Assembly (NCBI RefSeq): GCF_001949145.1
Contig: NW_019091367.1
Span: 801,151-865,150, forward strand
Direction: 5' to 3'
Length of the DNA: 64,000 nucleotides
From: Acanthaster planci
Lineage: Eukaryota > Echinodermata > Asteroidea > Valvatida > Acanthasteridae
A model generated the notes under the pieces. The model was not told the DNA's origin, ran no database searches, and saw only the letters and a program-made list of their open reading frames with translations. The translations under genes and the position numbers were made by a program. This document shows positions 47,729-61,979 of this stretch, one piece after another. How positions within the stretch are numbered: position 1 is the stretch's first letter; each line of letters starts with the position of its first letter.

Positions 47729-49123
47729 TCACCAAAAGCGTATTTTGACAATGTTTTGAAGAAAAGTGTCGAGACACACTGTTCCGACTTAAACACCACC
47801 ACAAAAGAGGAGATTGTTATGTTTAGAACAATTTGATGAGGTAATTCTACACTTAATAACAGTCAACAGACCTGTTAATTCTCTTGTTTTCCTCGTAGCT
47901 TTTCCATAGTCGCTCAAAAACGGTATTTCTGAGTAAATTTTTTTTGGAACTGCATTATTTCGCACTTGGGCCATTCTATAAATTCGGGGTCCAATGTTTT
48001 CCTGTCCCTTTTACATTTTGCGTTTAGAACACATTAGTCATTTCCAGGAATGAATAAGTACTGCAAATTACCTACCAAACAAATAAATAGTTTGAAATCA
48101 GTTTCAATGATATATCTCCTGTCAAATTATACAGGTCAAAAGTAACGGGGACGTAAAAATGTCATACGTCAGACCTTAAAATTAATGTACAGAGGGACCC
48201 GTTTACAACGGAAGAGAGTGTTTGGCTCCTTGCATTTGAGGGTAAGGTTTTCTGGTTGGGCGCTACATAATTTTGCCTTAACTTAGAAGACCGAGTAAAA
48301 TGGTTAAATCCAGGGTGTTTCATAGAACCTAAAACGTCGTCAGCCACTATATGTTTCCGGATATCCTGGGTACGTACAGCCTCAAGCAATATGTTGAATT
48401 TGGGCAAGTGGTAAAATCGAAAAATAAATGAATCACCACTGTTTCGAGTAAACATTCGCTTCTAATCAACACTGGAACTGATTTTTTTTGCGCGAGAATT
48501 TATCAATGGCAATTTAAAATGAACAGTAACCATGTTACACAACATAAATATTAAACAATATTCCAGGTTATTGGGACCACAAATCAGCAAACGCCTATGC
48601 ATAACTGAGGTTAAAAGTGTAGAGATAGGGAATGGGATTAATCTCTGTGAAGTCGTGAACAGTGACTCTTTGGGTCTATCTTACTGTAGTACATCAGTGA
48701 TTCGTCATGTTTGCTTTGGTGTAGGCCTAAGGATATCAGGAAAATGTGTTGTTTCGTGAACATGCGCATTATAGGTCGTCCACAGTCCTCTGTGTTCCGT
48801 GCAATATTCTTATTCGGTGGATGGAATGCTATTCTCATCAACTTTGAGATGAAGACTTCTGTGTTTATAGCAACGAAACGTCGTCAAGGTCCCACACAAT
48901 GCTTTCAGAGGAAAAAATACAAGCAGCCTATTAGAAATGTACGATCAGAACGACGAGTTTTCAATGCACGTCATAAGACGTCATCACCAGTTGATCACAA
49001 GCCAGCTACAAGAAATTATCTCTCAAGTCGAGTCCCATTCATCTCGTCATTTTGTCACATGTTGTCTCATCAAACGAAATGTGACAAATAAAAATGCCTT
49101 TGTCGTGGTTTGCTGTCACATCT
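47729..49123. other. Gene-free; repeat continuation at 48050-48170
   Basis: 48050-48170 resembles 61748-61870 (TACTGCAAATTACCTNCCA, then AGTTTGAAATCA, then TCCTGTC/CCTTGTC), and carries the same dispersed repeat onwards. No gene is recognised. Confidence 0.5.
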
Positions 49124-49198
49124 CGTTTAAACTAGATAGTCAACCGTCCAAACGAGATAGTAAGCCGTTCAATTGAGATAACAAGTCGTTTAAACTAC
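49124..49198. repeat. 21-bp imperfect tandem repeat, ~3.5 copies
   Basis: Units start CGTTTAAACTAGATAGTCAAC (49124), CGTCCAAACGAGATAGTAAGC (49145) and CGTTCAATTGAGATAACAAG (49166), ending with a partial CGTTTAAACTAC (49187). An inverted relative, CATCAAACGAAATGTGAC, lies just upstream (49067). Confidence 0.85.
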
Positions 49199-52100
49199 TT
49201 TTTGGGCAGCGATACGCTTCTCTAGGAAATAATAGAAACAACGTTTTTAAAAACAGATAAAATCTCGTAAACAGGAAGTTGAAAAAAATCTCACAACGAA
49301 CTTGACAAAATTTACCTCTTTTTCTTCAAACTGTACACTCCGTGGGCATAAGTGGGCATTCGTATTGACCTAACATGAAATGAGTTGTGAATCGCGGTTG
49401 ACTTGCGCTTGGCTAGATTAAAATCCCGCCGTATGGTGCCATTGGCATAGGTACACCAAACTGTATGGGGAACTACTTCGTCGTAAAGTCACTTGTCAGT
49501 GTGTTGAAATTCGGGATCTATCAATTTAAAAACATCGCTATGATCACTAAAATCCCTGCTTATTATAAAGATCATGATACAGGAGTTATGTGATTTTTTG
49601 GGGAGAAAGTTATGAAGTTTAATGACTCACAAGACTTGTTGCTTGAACGCCCATCACAGAATCCCCCAAAGTAGTAGTGATATTTCACTTCAATTTGAAC
49701 TCAGTTCACATCTCAGGTAGTAGACTTTAAAGAGGCCGATGTAAGCTATCCCTAAAAGTTTACCGGAGAGTAATTCTATGCAAAATGAACTACGCGAATA
49801 GAGTATAAATAAAGATGTTTTTCTCTTCTTCTCTGAGGCTGAGTTTGGATTTTTTTTGAGGGACATCTTTATCAAAAGTTCATGTGGAGCCTCTGACGCC
49901 ACCTTAAGTTCGGTGAGGACCAGGAACCGACATAGGCCAATGCAGTAGCCTGCGTTCGCGCTTATTTTGTGTTCCCATATAAAAAAAAAGACAGTCGAGA
50001 TGAAATCCCAGCAAGATAATGACGAAAAGAATGGCGCATTGGGGGTAAGACGAGCCTGAACAGTGTGCCCTTCATCCCTTGGGGAGTATTTTCAGTGTGT
50101 ACCGAGGCAGACGTGTCCAGAACGATTACATCTTGTGTCGTCATCTTTGGCGCAATATTCTATACACTTTTCCTCCTCCGTTCCCTTCTCCCCCCCCTCC
50201 CCCACGTGCATGCAAGTGGCGTAATTGGCGCTGACACGGCCGCCCCGATACACGATGTTTCCACGGGAATAAGTATTGATAGAGGCGAAGGGAGGATGAG
50301 GCGAGGACGGCAGGGAAGCGGAGAATAAGGGAGCTGTGTATACACGGGACACTCGACACGATACCAAGGCAAATATGGAAGATGGTTGCGATTTGAAAGG
50401 GGATACCGCAATGATTTCAAACAATCAGACATCGGCGAGTCACCGACAGGCCGGAGCCGCAGGGATGGGCTGACAAGTGGCGCCGAGAAGGGATGGCGGC
50501 TACATCGATTTCTTCCCGACGAAATTGCTTCTCTTCTTTCCCGGCCTGTCAACGTCCATATTCCCACCCCGGGCCGATATCCATGTAGTCAGAATTTAAA
50601 AGAAAATAGACTGAATGGCATGGCAAAGAGATGAGAGGGAGAAAGCATGGTTACTTACGGGTGGTTAACTCGATTAGTCCTCCTCCCGTACAAGCCGTGG
50701 GTGTGTAGAGCCGGTATCGGAAGCCGCAATCAAACCGTAGCTAATTTTGGACAACGCCGGTGTATTAATTCATCTTTCCAGACACTCTGACCGAGAAAAA
50801 AAAACAATGGATCCCCAACGCACAAAAGCTAGGTGGCATACCGGATGCTGGAGACCACTCCTAACGGTTGGGAGGACAACGATCGCCAGGTATCCAGGAG
50901 ATCAAGCTGGCCACGCGCCAAACACCAGCCTTCCACGACCCATTGCTAGTACTGGCGATGCGGGAAAAAATCTCACGTCGCCCTAGCCCCCTCTTAATAT
51001 GATTACTGGCCGCGCATGTCCACACTCTCAGCGTAATTAAAAAGCCATTACAGCGGGGTCCTCGTGCGGCGGGCTCTGTCTGATCTCTCAATTTCCACCG
51101 CTGACGCGACCAGATAGTGTTACAGTTATCCCCCGGTTCCGCGTCCCAAGGCGCTGACGAGGGCCATTTCGTTGATGCAAACATTTCAAGTTGGAAAGGG
51201 GGGGGGGCTGGGTTGGCATGATTCCGTCGCATCGTCTTGTCACCAGCGATGATTGTGTTTGCCTCCTCAAGCAACTACCGAACTTACCCCGGCCCAAGTT
51301 AAGAAGCGCAGGACGGGCTTTACCCATCAAGAGGACCCAGGGAGCCACGCTAATGGACGGGATGGACCGCCAGGGCCGTGGGGTACACACATGCAGTATG
51401 CTGGTCCCCCTCAGCACCACTCACCAGCCGCCGAAATCCGGCGTGGTGTCTCAAAAGAAAATTTCACAAGATTGCGCCAAAAGTGCCATTACCACAATTA
51501 AAACTTAGTGCTTGTGACAGTTGGTAACGAATTATTGCTGGGAGCGCGCGGATTATCGTTGTATAGCATTTGACGCATTAATTGGGCTAAAGTCCCCCTA
51601 CGCGCAAGTCCGCTGCCAGCAATATTGCGGGGTGAAATACGAACCGCCACGTGGCGGTGTGCAAGCGTCGGGCTGATGGTCTTTTAATCCCTGTCAACCG
51701 ACCGGAACATAACAGATATGGCAAGATATCGTCGACAACCTGTCAACATGACATTATTGAAAGCGGGATGGAAGTGGCGTCTTCATGTACGAAATGACAT
51801 CAGAGTATTCCGCAGTTAGGCTCAAGTCTAAAGGATTATAATAAGACCCCGTGCATCATAAATAATAATTGTTTATGCGTATAACTGGCACTGAGTCTGA
51901 TGCTTGACTGCCAAAGCTCATACTTCTTGAAATACACACGAATCTTTCATTCTATGAAATCTCGCACGTTAATACATCGATTAGCCGGAGAGCTAATGTT
52001 ACGCCACTAATGCACTGTGCTTTAAATTCCTTTTGTGACAGCATTTCTAATGCATGTATTAATGTCCCATTGTAGTATTTTCTACTGCAGCTATAGAATT

Positions 52101-55100
52101 TTTCACCCACGTGACTAAATGCAAACAATACCAACACGTGTGGACCCCCTTGGCTACGGTGATCACATATTCCTACGGGCAGCTTCAACCACGTGCAAGC
52201 GCTTGTGCGAACGGTGCATGCTTGGCTAGTTTATCTTGAATAGGCAGTTTACCATCAAAACACTATGCACTCATTACCATCACAGCACACCATAGGTCCA
52301 GCACGATCGTGACATCACTGGCAAAAGGTCTATACAGTGGAGTAGAGAAACTGAACAAACCTTCATCTGAAAATCGGACTTGATTTGATTAGATTTGATT
52401 CTAGGTCTCAACACGATTTCCTACTGCGGAAGCCCTATGTCGAAAAACTCCAGGAACGGAACAACATAGAGATTTGAACAAACTGCAATGTCCAAATTGT
52501 CCAAGATTTAAATAAAGCTCACTTCAGTCAAAATGATGGAAGTGTCACTGATCAGTACATTAACTCAAGCTGCAACCTGAAACCATTTGATGTCTTCAAT
52601 TTGGCCTTGTAACAGCACGTATAGAGATGATGCATCAGCCGTCCGGATTCTAGGCCATCTAATTGGAGGAAAATTACATGGGTGGTAAGAGCATGCTGGT
52701 GATATTCCAACGCGTTATTACTCCTTAAAACTCCAAAATTATGTCTGCTAATTTGCCGCTTAATCTTAACGTTTGCCTAGGGAGTTATTCTGATATTAAA
52801 ACAAACAGGAAGAGTGAAACACCGTTCCGGGAGTTGAAAAAAAGTGCGAGATATTATGCACTCATTGGCCAAGTTTCAGGAAAACAAATGAAAGGAAATA
52901 ACTCTCAAAGGGTCGTCTATTAAGCAGCTGTGGGAGGTGTCCAATAGCAAAAGATAATTAGCACAATTTTAATGGCATCCATAAACGATATGGTCAGTGC
53001 CTGCTACAGCGCCTTGGCACCTCCCCTCCGTGTTACCAGTCGAAGAACTTTTTTGTCGGTTCAACATTGCTTGGTTAAGACGATGGGGATAGGGTTATGT
53101 TTTGTTACATTATATCATGTACCACTCGCAAGAGTGTCCGTCGATTGTGAAATTCGATTTCAAGGATTTCTGTCTGCGCAAATTCATGTTGGATTAAAAA
53201 GATTCCGCTGAGGGAAAAATGAGATAATAGGTACCTAGACGTTTTATAGAATCGCTGGTCATTGTACAATAAGGGGAAATAAGTTGGTAGTTTTATCTCA
53301 AATTTTTATCAGATAACAACAACTCTTTTCTTATTACCTCTTTTAAGACAAGAAGACGAGTTAAAGGAACAAAAAATCTGCTTGGCAGACTCAGGAATGA
53401 CAACGCTTGCGTCCTCAACCGTCTGAGAAATCGTGCGCTTAGGGGAGCAATTATGCTAAGAGACGTCAAAGGCATCGGCCCTCGGTCCCGGAAATTTCGC
53501 GACGTACTAAATAAAAGAAAGCCCCGTCGGTTAAAATGGTCAATGTTTTAAGAAGACCATTTGCGGTTCCTGTCATTAACTCCCCCCCTAGTCTTTGTCC
53601 ATGCCGTCAGTTCTCTTCTCTCGTCACACCGTACGGTGGAGAGAGAGAGAGGGGGGGTACGAGGAACGGCGCTTACGGCTGTACACGTTTTTATGGCATT
53701 AGCTGCTGATGCTTTTTACGGCTAATTTAGCGGCTAAGGGCACCGGCAGGCTTTAAGTGGCTAGGTGCACTCTGTTGTATCTTGTAGTTCAATATTTAGT
53801 GAACAACGGGTCCAATACGGTGTGAAATCGGCAAAGGTAAAAGTGATCAGCCATGAGGAAGTCGGGCTGATGGCTGGTGTTAACCTGACGCATAGTGTAT
53901 TTTTATATAAACTGAAAAGGTTGCACTAACCATAATGTTATTTTTCTCTTCCGGGGAATCAATAAATTAGTGAGACCTATGTGAAAACCGACAGCTGGAG
54001 ACAGGGCATCAACACGTGCTGCAATCCATGCAGCCGTTTATGAGAAATAATTTGGTGGCTGTTTTGAGCATTTCGAACAAAAGTTAAACGTGCCCGCACA
54101 ATGTTTGAGCCAACTACCTTGCAAGTCTGTAAACAACATTAAGTGACCCGTTTTTGTCCTTAGGTAGAAACACATGCCAATATTGGAGTATACAAAAAAC
54201 GAAACAAAACAAAAAAGAACCACTGCATCTTAAAATTCTCAAGCCTTGGGGATGCTTAAAGTGTTTGAAATTGTCTCAAAGTTCTCAAAATGAAAATGAT
54301 TGTACAAAATGTTTGAAATAAATACAGTAACAGTTTCATCCAGGATTGCCTCCACGACTTTGACTCCTTTGTTTAATTTATAAATGCAAAGAACAGCAGG
54401 ACCTTTGTATCATTTTCAAAGTAACAATTTGATCATATCACAAATTGGTTTAATAAGTCACATGTAATATAATGCGATTGAAGAATGAACGGGCAGTTTA
54501 GACGTCGCTACAGAAAAGTTACTTTGTCAAATTTGTCCTAAATTGCTGCATACACCACTGCTGTTCACTAAATGTGAAAACAAGGTTAGGCCCCGAGAAG
54601 AAAAAACTACATTTCTGCACATATTTTCACACGTACTTCCAAGCTGATTATACCATGCTCGTTGCTCATTTTGAGCACGATTTTTTTTTATCTGGGAGTA
54701 TACTTGCGAACGGTTTGTGTTTCCTGTTCAGTGAGGAGTGGCTGAAACCGCTGCAGAGTAAACAAAAGCGAACAAGGAACACCACCAAATATCAAATTTC
54801 GTAATTTGATCGGCGGATTAAAGTTACTGCACCCGTGCCTGGATACGTCGTATCCAAACCGACCGACTGTGGCAAGTAACGCTGCATCCAGAGGAGAGAT
54901 AGATTTAGCTGCGAGCTAATGGCTTCCATGGCGCACGTTTTACACATGCATGCCCAGCCGTAGCCACAACATTCGAACACAGGCTATCTTTGCACAGAAT
55001 CACCATAACGGCACAAAAGCGAGACTCGACCAGCGTTGCGATGCGATGTCCGAATTTCCTGATTATGGTTGCATGGTATATGGACGCCACTGGCTTGAAG

Positions 55101-58100
55101 GTAGAGTACACCACAGGTAAAATCCCTCAATCGGACTACCGTATAATCCTGAAATATCTTACTTGAAAGAAAGTACAGCCCCAGTCTGTCAAAATGTTTC
55201 CACCCAGATTGCTGTAGTTTTTGAGAAAACGGAAATGTTGGTGTTTTATTTTACGATGATCGGCCGACCATGGTATAAGAGTTCATTTCACTTCGCACTT
55301 CACATTCTTTAACAGGCGTCAATTTTCTTGTGGACGTGTGTGGTATTTGCAGATGTTGTGGGAGTCTCCATTAATGAACGGTCAAACCTAAAAGCAGCTA
55401 AAAATATACCGACAGAATTCACCAAAAGCATTCTAAACAGAGATTATAGGAACCCAAGTGTAAGGTGTGAAATAGAAATAAATTGGATCAGTGTGAGGTT
55501 AAGTTTTATTTAGGGAAAGGATTTTCTTAACTCGAAAACTTTGCGAATTCAAAATGACCCCTAAAGCATAATGGTACGATCCCAATATGGTGGCTGTTTC
55601 CGAGCAGAATAGTGAAAGGGGTTTTCGTCAACAAAAAGTGCGATTTTCACAAGTTAACCTCCTGGGTTTCAAGACAAATCTTCCTCTTTGCTTATAATTA
55701 TAAGGGAACCAGCTAAAGATGGAGCTTTCAGACTTTCATCGACGTGTAAACTGACGTGAAAATGAAGCCATTAAGCACGATCGCACACGCACGTGCATTA
55801 TCTTTTCAGGCATATTCGTTTCAGTGTCACGGACACGAGTCGACTGTGTTCCTGGATGACGGTTTTTTCATGAATCCTCAAATAATGCTACATTGTCGGG
55901 GAGGAGCATTACTCCAAGGTAAATTCATTAATTACTCCTTGTCGATGAAAAGTGCTCTTTTTTAAGGGAATGAGAACCTGTCATGCCTGTTCCCACCGTG
56001 ACCCCGAGGGTGTAGTTTGCTTACTACGAACGCCCTGAAATCCATAGATTTTATGCAAGACAACTTACAAGATTGTCGATTTAAGCGATGAAAATGCCGC
56101 ACTGTTTTTCTCGATCTTCCACAATGCAGTTGACTCAAACGTGAAACAAGTCAGTGGAATGTAAGTTGCAGTGAATATTATACGTCGTAATCAGCCAATC
56201 TTGTGAAATTACACCCCCCCAAAAAAATGATGTTCACTACTGTACCTTTAACGCCTGCAGCCGTTGCTCATAGGCGTTTGCGTTATTGTTAGCCGTAGCC
56301 AGCGATTTGGACACAGCCAAAAGAATCGTCAGCGAACAATGCCGGCTGCCGAGTTATCACCTTGGAGCCCATTCAAGCGTGCCGATCCAGCCTCTCTTTC
56401 ATCCAAAAGGTGTACCAGGCCATTTACGAAAATGACACACTCGAGTATCAAACATGAATTTTACAATTTCAATCGGGAAAAAAAAAGAAACGTGCCAATC
56501 TGATTTGAGTGAAAGGACAGTGTATGTGCATCTAAAGGCCATATAAATGTAAACACTATATGCACAACGCTTTGGATATATTTAGCTGTTTGCCCTGGAC
56601 ATCTTCTTTATCCGTAACCTATTAACGTCAAACTTCAAAGATGACCATCATCATATTTTTTATCTAATGATAAAGATGAGAGGAAACCGAGGTGCAACGA
56701 CACGTGACCCCTCTGCGGCCAAAGACTGAGCTCTATTCGAGCTTCATTCGAATCCTATCTGGCTTTTCACCGTGAAATGAAATATCCCAAAAATGGCCCC
56801 TCAAAAATGTCACACTGTCATCTGAGAAATATGTTTTCTTCGACACCATAGAGAGCAGACATAGCAAGCGAGAACAAACACGGGCTTGGAGGGATCAAAT
56901 CAGACATCGCCTCCATATCGGGTGAGTCAGATCACAAGGAATACAGCCAGCCCTAAATCTGTGTCTCTCAGGCCGCGCGCACATGCTATGCATAAGAAAG
57001 TCCGCGCTATTTTCTACCGGATTTTTTTCCCTTGGTCATTTCCCTTCAACAGTTAGTTGAATGAGGAGTGCTTGATACATCATAGCCGAGAGATCGGGCA
57101 GCGTCGATCTCCAAATCCACCGCCGGCGGGCCAGGGGCATGTAAATGCAGTTCCCACAATGCCCCTCCTAATCTCGCCAGCATTACGGGACCGGTTTCGT
57201 AAGAAAATACAAAACGGCGGTGTTTTTCCGCGCAACAGTCACCCGATAGCATCGTGAAATGAGATGTATATCTGAGGCGGATGCTATATAGAACTAACCG
57301 GGGGTACGCCACGGGTCGTTTCAAGAGGAACGAAGACGGAAGAGCTTAGCCTGTGTTGTATTATGATACGAGACGCTCGTTGTCTGTGCCTCGATTTCTT
57401 TTCTCCCCACTACTTCTCCATTTTCCTCTTCTTCTTGGCGGAACAGGGTGATACTGTTGATGGAGGCCCATCCCCCGGTGGAATTGGGCACAGGTACCGC
57501 GTGGAGCTCGTCAAAGACGCGCCGACCGCTCTCCGCTGGGACCCAGGAGATAAAAAAAAGGCCCCTTGCAAGCCAGGCCCGTCTGGGGAGCTGCGTGTTT
57601 GCGTTGGTGAGCTTCTGTTTGCTCGGTCCCTGGGCCCCCCAGCGCGGCGTGATGGATGGGGCAAGCGGCCCAAGCTGACTTTGGTTCCTTGGGATAGCAA
57701 TTAGAAATTATCTGATTGTTTTCGCCGAATATATGGTTGTGGTGGTGGAGCTTGCGGTGTGTCACGGTGGGGGATTTCCGGACCAGCGAGACGAATCTTA
57801 AGCCTCGGCCTAAATGTGGGCACATCTGCGTCTAATCTGCGTTATGTTGCTAGACAATAGATAAAATCTTCAAGAAAATTAACACGAGACTTAAGCCAGA
57901 CTCATTTTTGGACCGAAAGACTGCTTTTAAAAATATGATTTCCATGAACGGAGGATAACCAAGGCCCGTTATTACAATGCATATCCCATCTAAAAGTAGC
58001 CATACCAAATTACTGTGCAACTTTTGTTTAAGTAAAATAAATGTGTTTACACTCATAAGCAAATTATATCCATTTCCCCGTGGTTCGGTCACTTTGAATA

Positions 58101-58195
58101 GAACTCAATGAAAAAAAATCTAGGCTTATGCTTAATTTCAAGGGCAGCATTGGAGTTGAAGATTTGAAAACATTCTGCCCCAAAATTGAACATTT
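49199..58195. other. Gene-free region with GC-rich islands
   Basis: No exon is recognised. 50100-51600 is a long GC-richer, non-repetitive stretch and the best regulatory candidate here. 53640-53770 has TTTACGGCTAATTTAGCGG and TTTTTATGGCATTAGC words. 56830-57320 and 57440-57700 are GC-rich islands without a recognisable protein. The rest is AT-rich. Confidence 0.45.
50100..51600. promoter_or_regulatory. Candidate cis-regulatory stretch
   Basis: Dense, non-repetitive, GC-rich sequence with many overlapping short frames on both strands, none with a domain. Words such as GGCGTAATTGGCGC, CAGCTAATTTTGG-like and GCATTAATTGGGC (51573) occur. Function is inferred only from contrast with AT-rich flanks. 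Confidence 0.25.
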
Positions 58196-58350
58196 TACAC
58201 TATAAAAACTCCAGAACTGGGTCAAATTATGACCCAGAAAGGGTCAAATACGACCCAAAAGGGGGGGAGGTCATTTTCTAACCCAGAAAAGGGTCGCGCT
58301 GAATGGGACCCAATTCTGGGTCAATCTGACTCACGAGTTTTTAGAGTGTA
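58196..58350. mobile_element. Short TA-flanked inverted-repeat element (Tc1/mariner-type MITE candidate)
   Basis: Terminal inverted repeats CACTATAAAAACTC (58198-58211) and GAGTTTTTAGAGTG (58335-58348) match at 13 of 14 positions and are each bordered by TA, a fitting target-site duplication. The interior repeats GGGTCA/TGACCC words in both orientations. At 155 bp it has no coding capacity. Confidence 0.7.
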
Positions 58351-61300
58351 CCAATCCTTGAAAACGATTCAAAAGCCATTTTTTTTTTCCACATTCATTT
58401 TCGGGGGGATGATTCGGTCAAAACATCAGTGATGTAAATTTCTCCCGATTGAGGACTCTGAACTTCAACAATATTAAAGAGAACCACAAAAAGGACGGAG
58501 ATTATAATATTGTTCAAGCTTCGAGAAGTGAAAGTCACGATACTGTCCACGGGCACTCATGATGCGGGAAGTGTTTCAAGATGAGAACAAAGATGAACCG
58601 GCGATGGCGCCTGGAAAACCGCGGGTATTTTTCACATCACCAAACCACATTGGTATCTAAATTTTGAGTAAGTAATAGCTATAGACAAAACAGGCCCTCT
58701 CAAATTTTGGTTGCTCTTGAGATCCATTGTGGATATACGAAAAGCAATAATGAGATTGAATTGGAGACTGAACCTTTGTCGTTTCTGTACATTCTATATG
58801 GTGAGCATGCACGCATTCATTCCCCGTGCATGAACTTTTCCTTTAAAGGATACGCCTTAGCTCTTGTTTCCATACCCTCGTGTTCTTAAGTTACTATGTC
58901 ATTATTCATGGAGAGTGGAACCTTGTAATCAGTGCTGAAATCTACCCCTAAGTTACAACAGGCTCAAATTTTGCCAGAGGTGAAGTAACGAAAAAGTCAA
59001 CATACTTGTCATTATTGGCCAAGTACAACTTAAGCACGCTAGTAATCTAAAGCGGGGTTCGTTGTCGACTTTTGCCGGGTTTGTTCCAACGGACGACCGC
59101 GCGACGAAAGCCGACAAGAGGGGGAACTGTAATCTCGGCCGTTCCCGCGAGAGTTTGCACACAAACGAGCAGTGGGGGGAAAGCGTCGGGGCTTCAAAGG
59201 CTGCGGCGCATCGCCCCGAGCCCAACGCGCCACCGCGCGGGACAAACTAGCTGATTGGTTTGCCCGCAGACGGCCGGAGTCATTATTCACGCGGTGGGCC
59301 TGGCCACTTGGCGACTCGACGTGGAGGAAGATCCATCATCGTCGTGTGTGCGATGGCTTTACATAGTTCAAAGCCGAGTCGCCATTGGCCAGTCGGGGAG
59401 CAATTCTCTTGAAATGAGCAGGTCTCTGGAATGAGCTGTGAATGGTCGAAAGTTGACCATTGAAAGAATCGTTCTCCCCTCGGAACTATTTGTTAACATC
59501 TCGGGAAATAGTATGTTGTTAGCAATCACCCAAGTACCTACTACGAAGCAAAATTGCTGGCTGTGTAAGTTCCCATGGAAAAATACAAATCTATATTGAC
59601 TCTTGCTGACAAACCAAACAACGCCATTATGCCAGAATATTCAGTATTTACATTCAGGACGTTTTACTTCAGATCGACGGATTCGGGATATAACTTCATT
59701 GGTACTAATGCAGACATGGCTATCTGTAAGTCACTGTGTATCATCCCCGAGTTTCCCTCGCGCAGATCTAGAGAGCTAGCCAATGGAAAATTCAAGCGTC
59801 ATCAAAGTAGGCCCGACATGTACATACTTCAAAATTTTGGACTGGAGAGGCACCAATACGAAAACAGATTTATTTTTCTTATCCCCGTACTAATTAATGG
59901 AAAAAACGAATCGCCCCTATTACATTACGTATAATTGTTTTGATAACGACTGAGCAGGGCAGAGGCTGAAGAGGGCGGACTGATACTCGAAGTTAATTCC
60001 GGCCGGCGAATGTTAAGTGAACATGGCAGGCGTAACAAGATATAGCTCCATTCGGAACCAATTCAAACAAGACTGTTAACTCCGTGCATTCATGTTATGT
60101 ACATAAACCAACGAGAAACTGCTGGTCATAAAGCAAATTGCATAGCCGAAATGGTTGACAATCGCCATCTTGTAGATGTAGCGGATCAGGCCATTATACG
60201 GCAAGTATACAAGACTGATGTCTTACTCTGAGGTATGACAGAATTAATAATGATAAATGAAAAAAGTGACGTACTGAAACCCCTTGATTCCATGAAAAGA
60301 GGCTTGCACACAAAACTGGGACGCTGACAAAGCATAGCGGGAACTGTGAAATAAGTTAGGCTAAACGGAATGAAAATGGTATCTTTCAACAGGCAAACAA
60401 AAACCTGTGTCATGCGCTGTCTCTGATACCTTTCTTACTAAAGACAGTGGCTTCACCGAAAACAGCTCAGGCATTAGATCGTCCGTGTAATGACCCGCCC
60501 ACTTGCCTCTAAGCGAGAAGTGTCTGGCTTCATCCGCCGTACTGACCAAGATGAGATTTTACGCCAGGATAAAAAGAGGTGCATTTCCTTGTCTCATTTC
60601 CCCTCAGCCTTTGTAGCCGAGATTACCATCTATCTATCGGAAAGGCCCCGCTAAAAAATGCCCGAATAATCAACGCACTGTGTACTTGCAAATCTTTTTT
60701 TTTTTTGCCATTTTCCGAGATTATGTTGAGCGATATCAGCCGGAAAACACGCCTGGGGGCACGATAAACCCGGGCTTGATTCTCTTTGCATTTAAGACGC
60801 CAAACAAGATTTCAGTATCGTCAACCCCTCCTTCAAATCTGTCTTTGTACTCCCCGTTTCGCGCCAACCAATTTCCATCGTGCCGAATTGATGAATGTAA
60901 TTTTGAGCGCGCTAGGCCAGCGCTGTGGAGTCCGTGCATTACCTCGGAGTAGGCCATCACGTACAATGTACATACACTGTGTGATTAAATCCCATGGCAG
61001 ACAACTGGGTTTCAGCTTTTGTGCAAGTGAGAGTACAGCGTTCCCATCAATTCCCACACTGATTCGGTTTAAACAATCCAACTGGTTTGCTGTAATGTTG
61101 GTTTGATATTCGTTTCTATTTGGATGGCCAGCTTCTCCACACCGATCATTCCGTTCCGTGCGTTCAAGGTTTAACCTCACAAAAACTAACAGAAGCGACG
61201 TCCCTTGCAAATTTTGCGCCTCGTAGACAACACGGCTTTTACTCCCAATCCTTAGCAATGATTCCAATCAAAAAGCATCTTGCAGTGTGTAAAATCGACA

Positions 61301-61478
61301 TGTAGCGTGAAACACAAGGCAACGTATACAATATCTGAAAGCGCCTCAAAATTGCAAGCACCCTTTTCATTCTGATGTATTACGTGCATTATTAACCAGA
61401 AAGTTGGTCTAACTTGTGCGTGGCTATTAAAGATACAAGAGTCATACCAAGCTGCATGGGAATAAGCCCTCTGCAAGT
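58351..61478. other. Gene-free; regulatory-like at 59040-59400
   Basis: 59040-59400 is a compact GC-rich island with several CpG words, TAGCTGATTGGTTTGCC (CCAAT-like) and GAGTCATTATTC. The 119-codon frame at 59575-59934 has no recognisable domain. The remaining sequence is AT-rich without a clear feature. Confidence 0.45.
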
Positions 61479-61718
61479 TAAATTTGAATACAATCTGGTA
61501 CACAGAGTTCTTTAAATTCACATGAACATAACAATTTGGTTTCTCCATACTAAAGACAATGTTGCTATGCCTCGAGATTCGGGGTAAGCTTCTGTTCAGC
61601 TACGTCTTGCACCAATAAACTGTTTTCAGTGGTAAGATGGGCACAAAGGAACCAGTCCATTCCAGATACAGAGGTTGTTATATGCAAAAGCTTGTCCTAA
61701 GTCGTGAGGTACAGCAAC
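61479..61718. mobile_element. Foldback element, copy 2 (diverged)
   Basis: Left arm from TAAATTTGAATACAATCTGG (61479) to CTCGAGATTCGGGGTAA (61587); right inner arm CTTGTCCTAAGTCGTGAGG at 61691 onwards. The centre shares ACAAAGGAACCAGTCCATTC with copy 1. The right arm is largely lost. Similarity to the 47.4 kb copy extends to about 61870. Confidence 0.65.
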
Positions 61719-61979
61719 GGTGTCATAGAACTCTATCTTTTAGCTCCAAGAGAGAATGGGTACTGCAAATTACCTGCCAGACACAAATAAAATAGTTTGA
61801 AATCAATTCCAGTGATAAATCCCTTGTCGAGTGATGATATGATCAGGTGTAACAGGGCGGGGGAAATGTCTTACGTCGAACCCCAAATTCATAGAATGAC
61901 CCATTTGCTTTTAGCAAAAGCCGCTCGCCTCCCATTTCTGTCACGTCGGTGTGTTTTTCATATAAATATATATTTTAGC

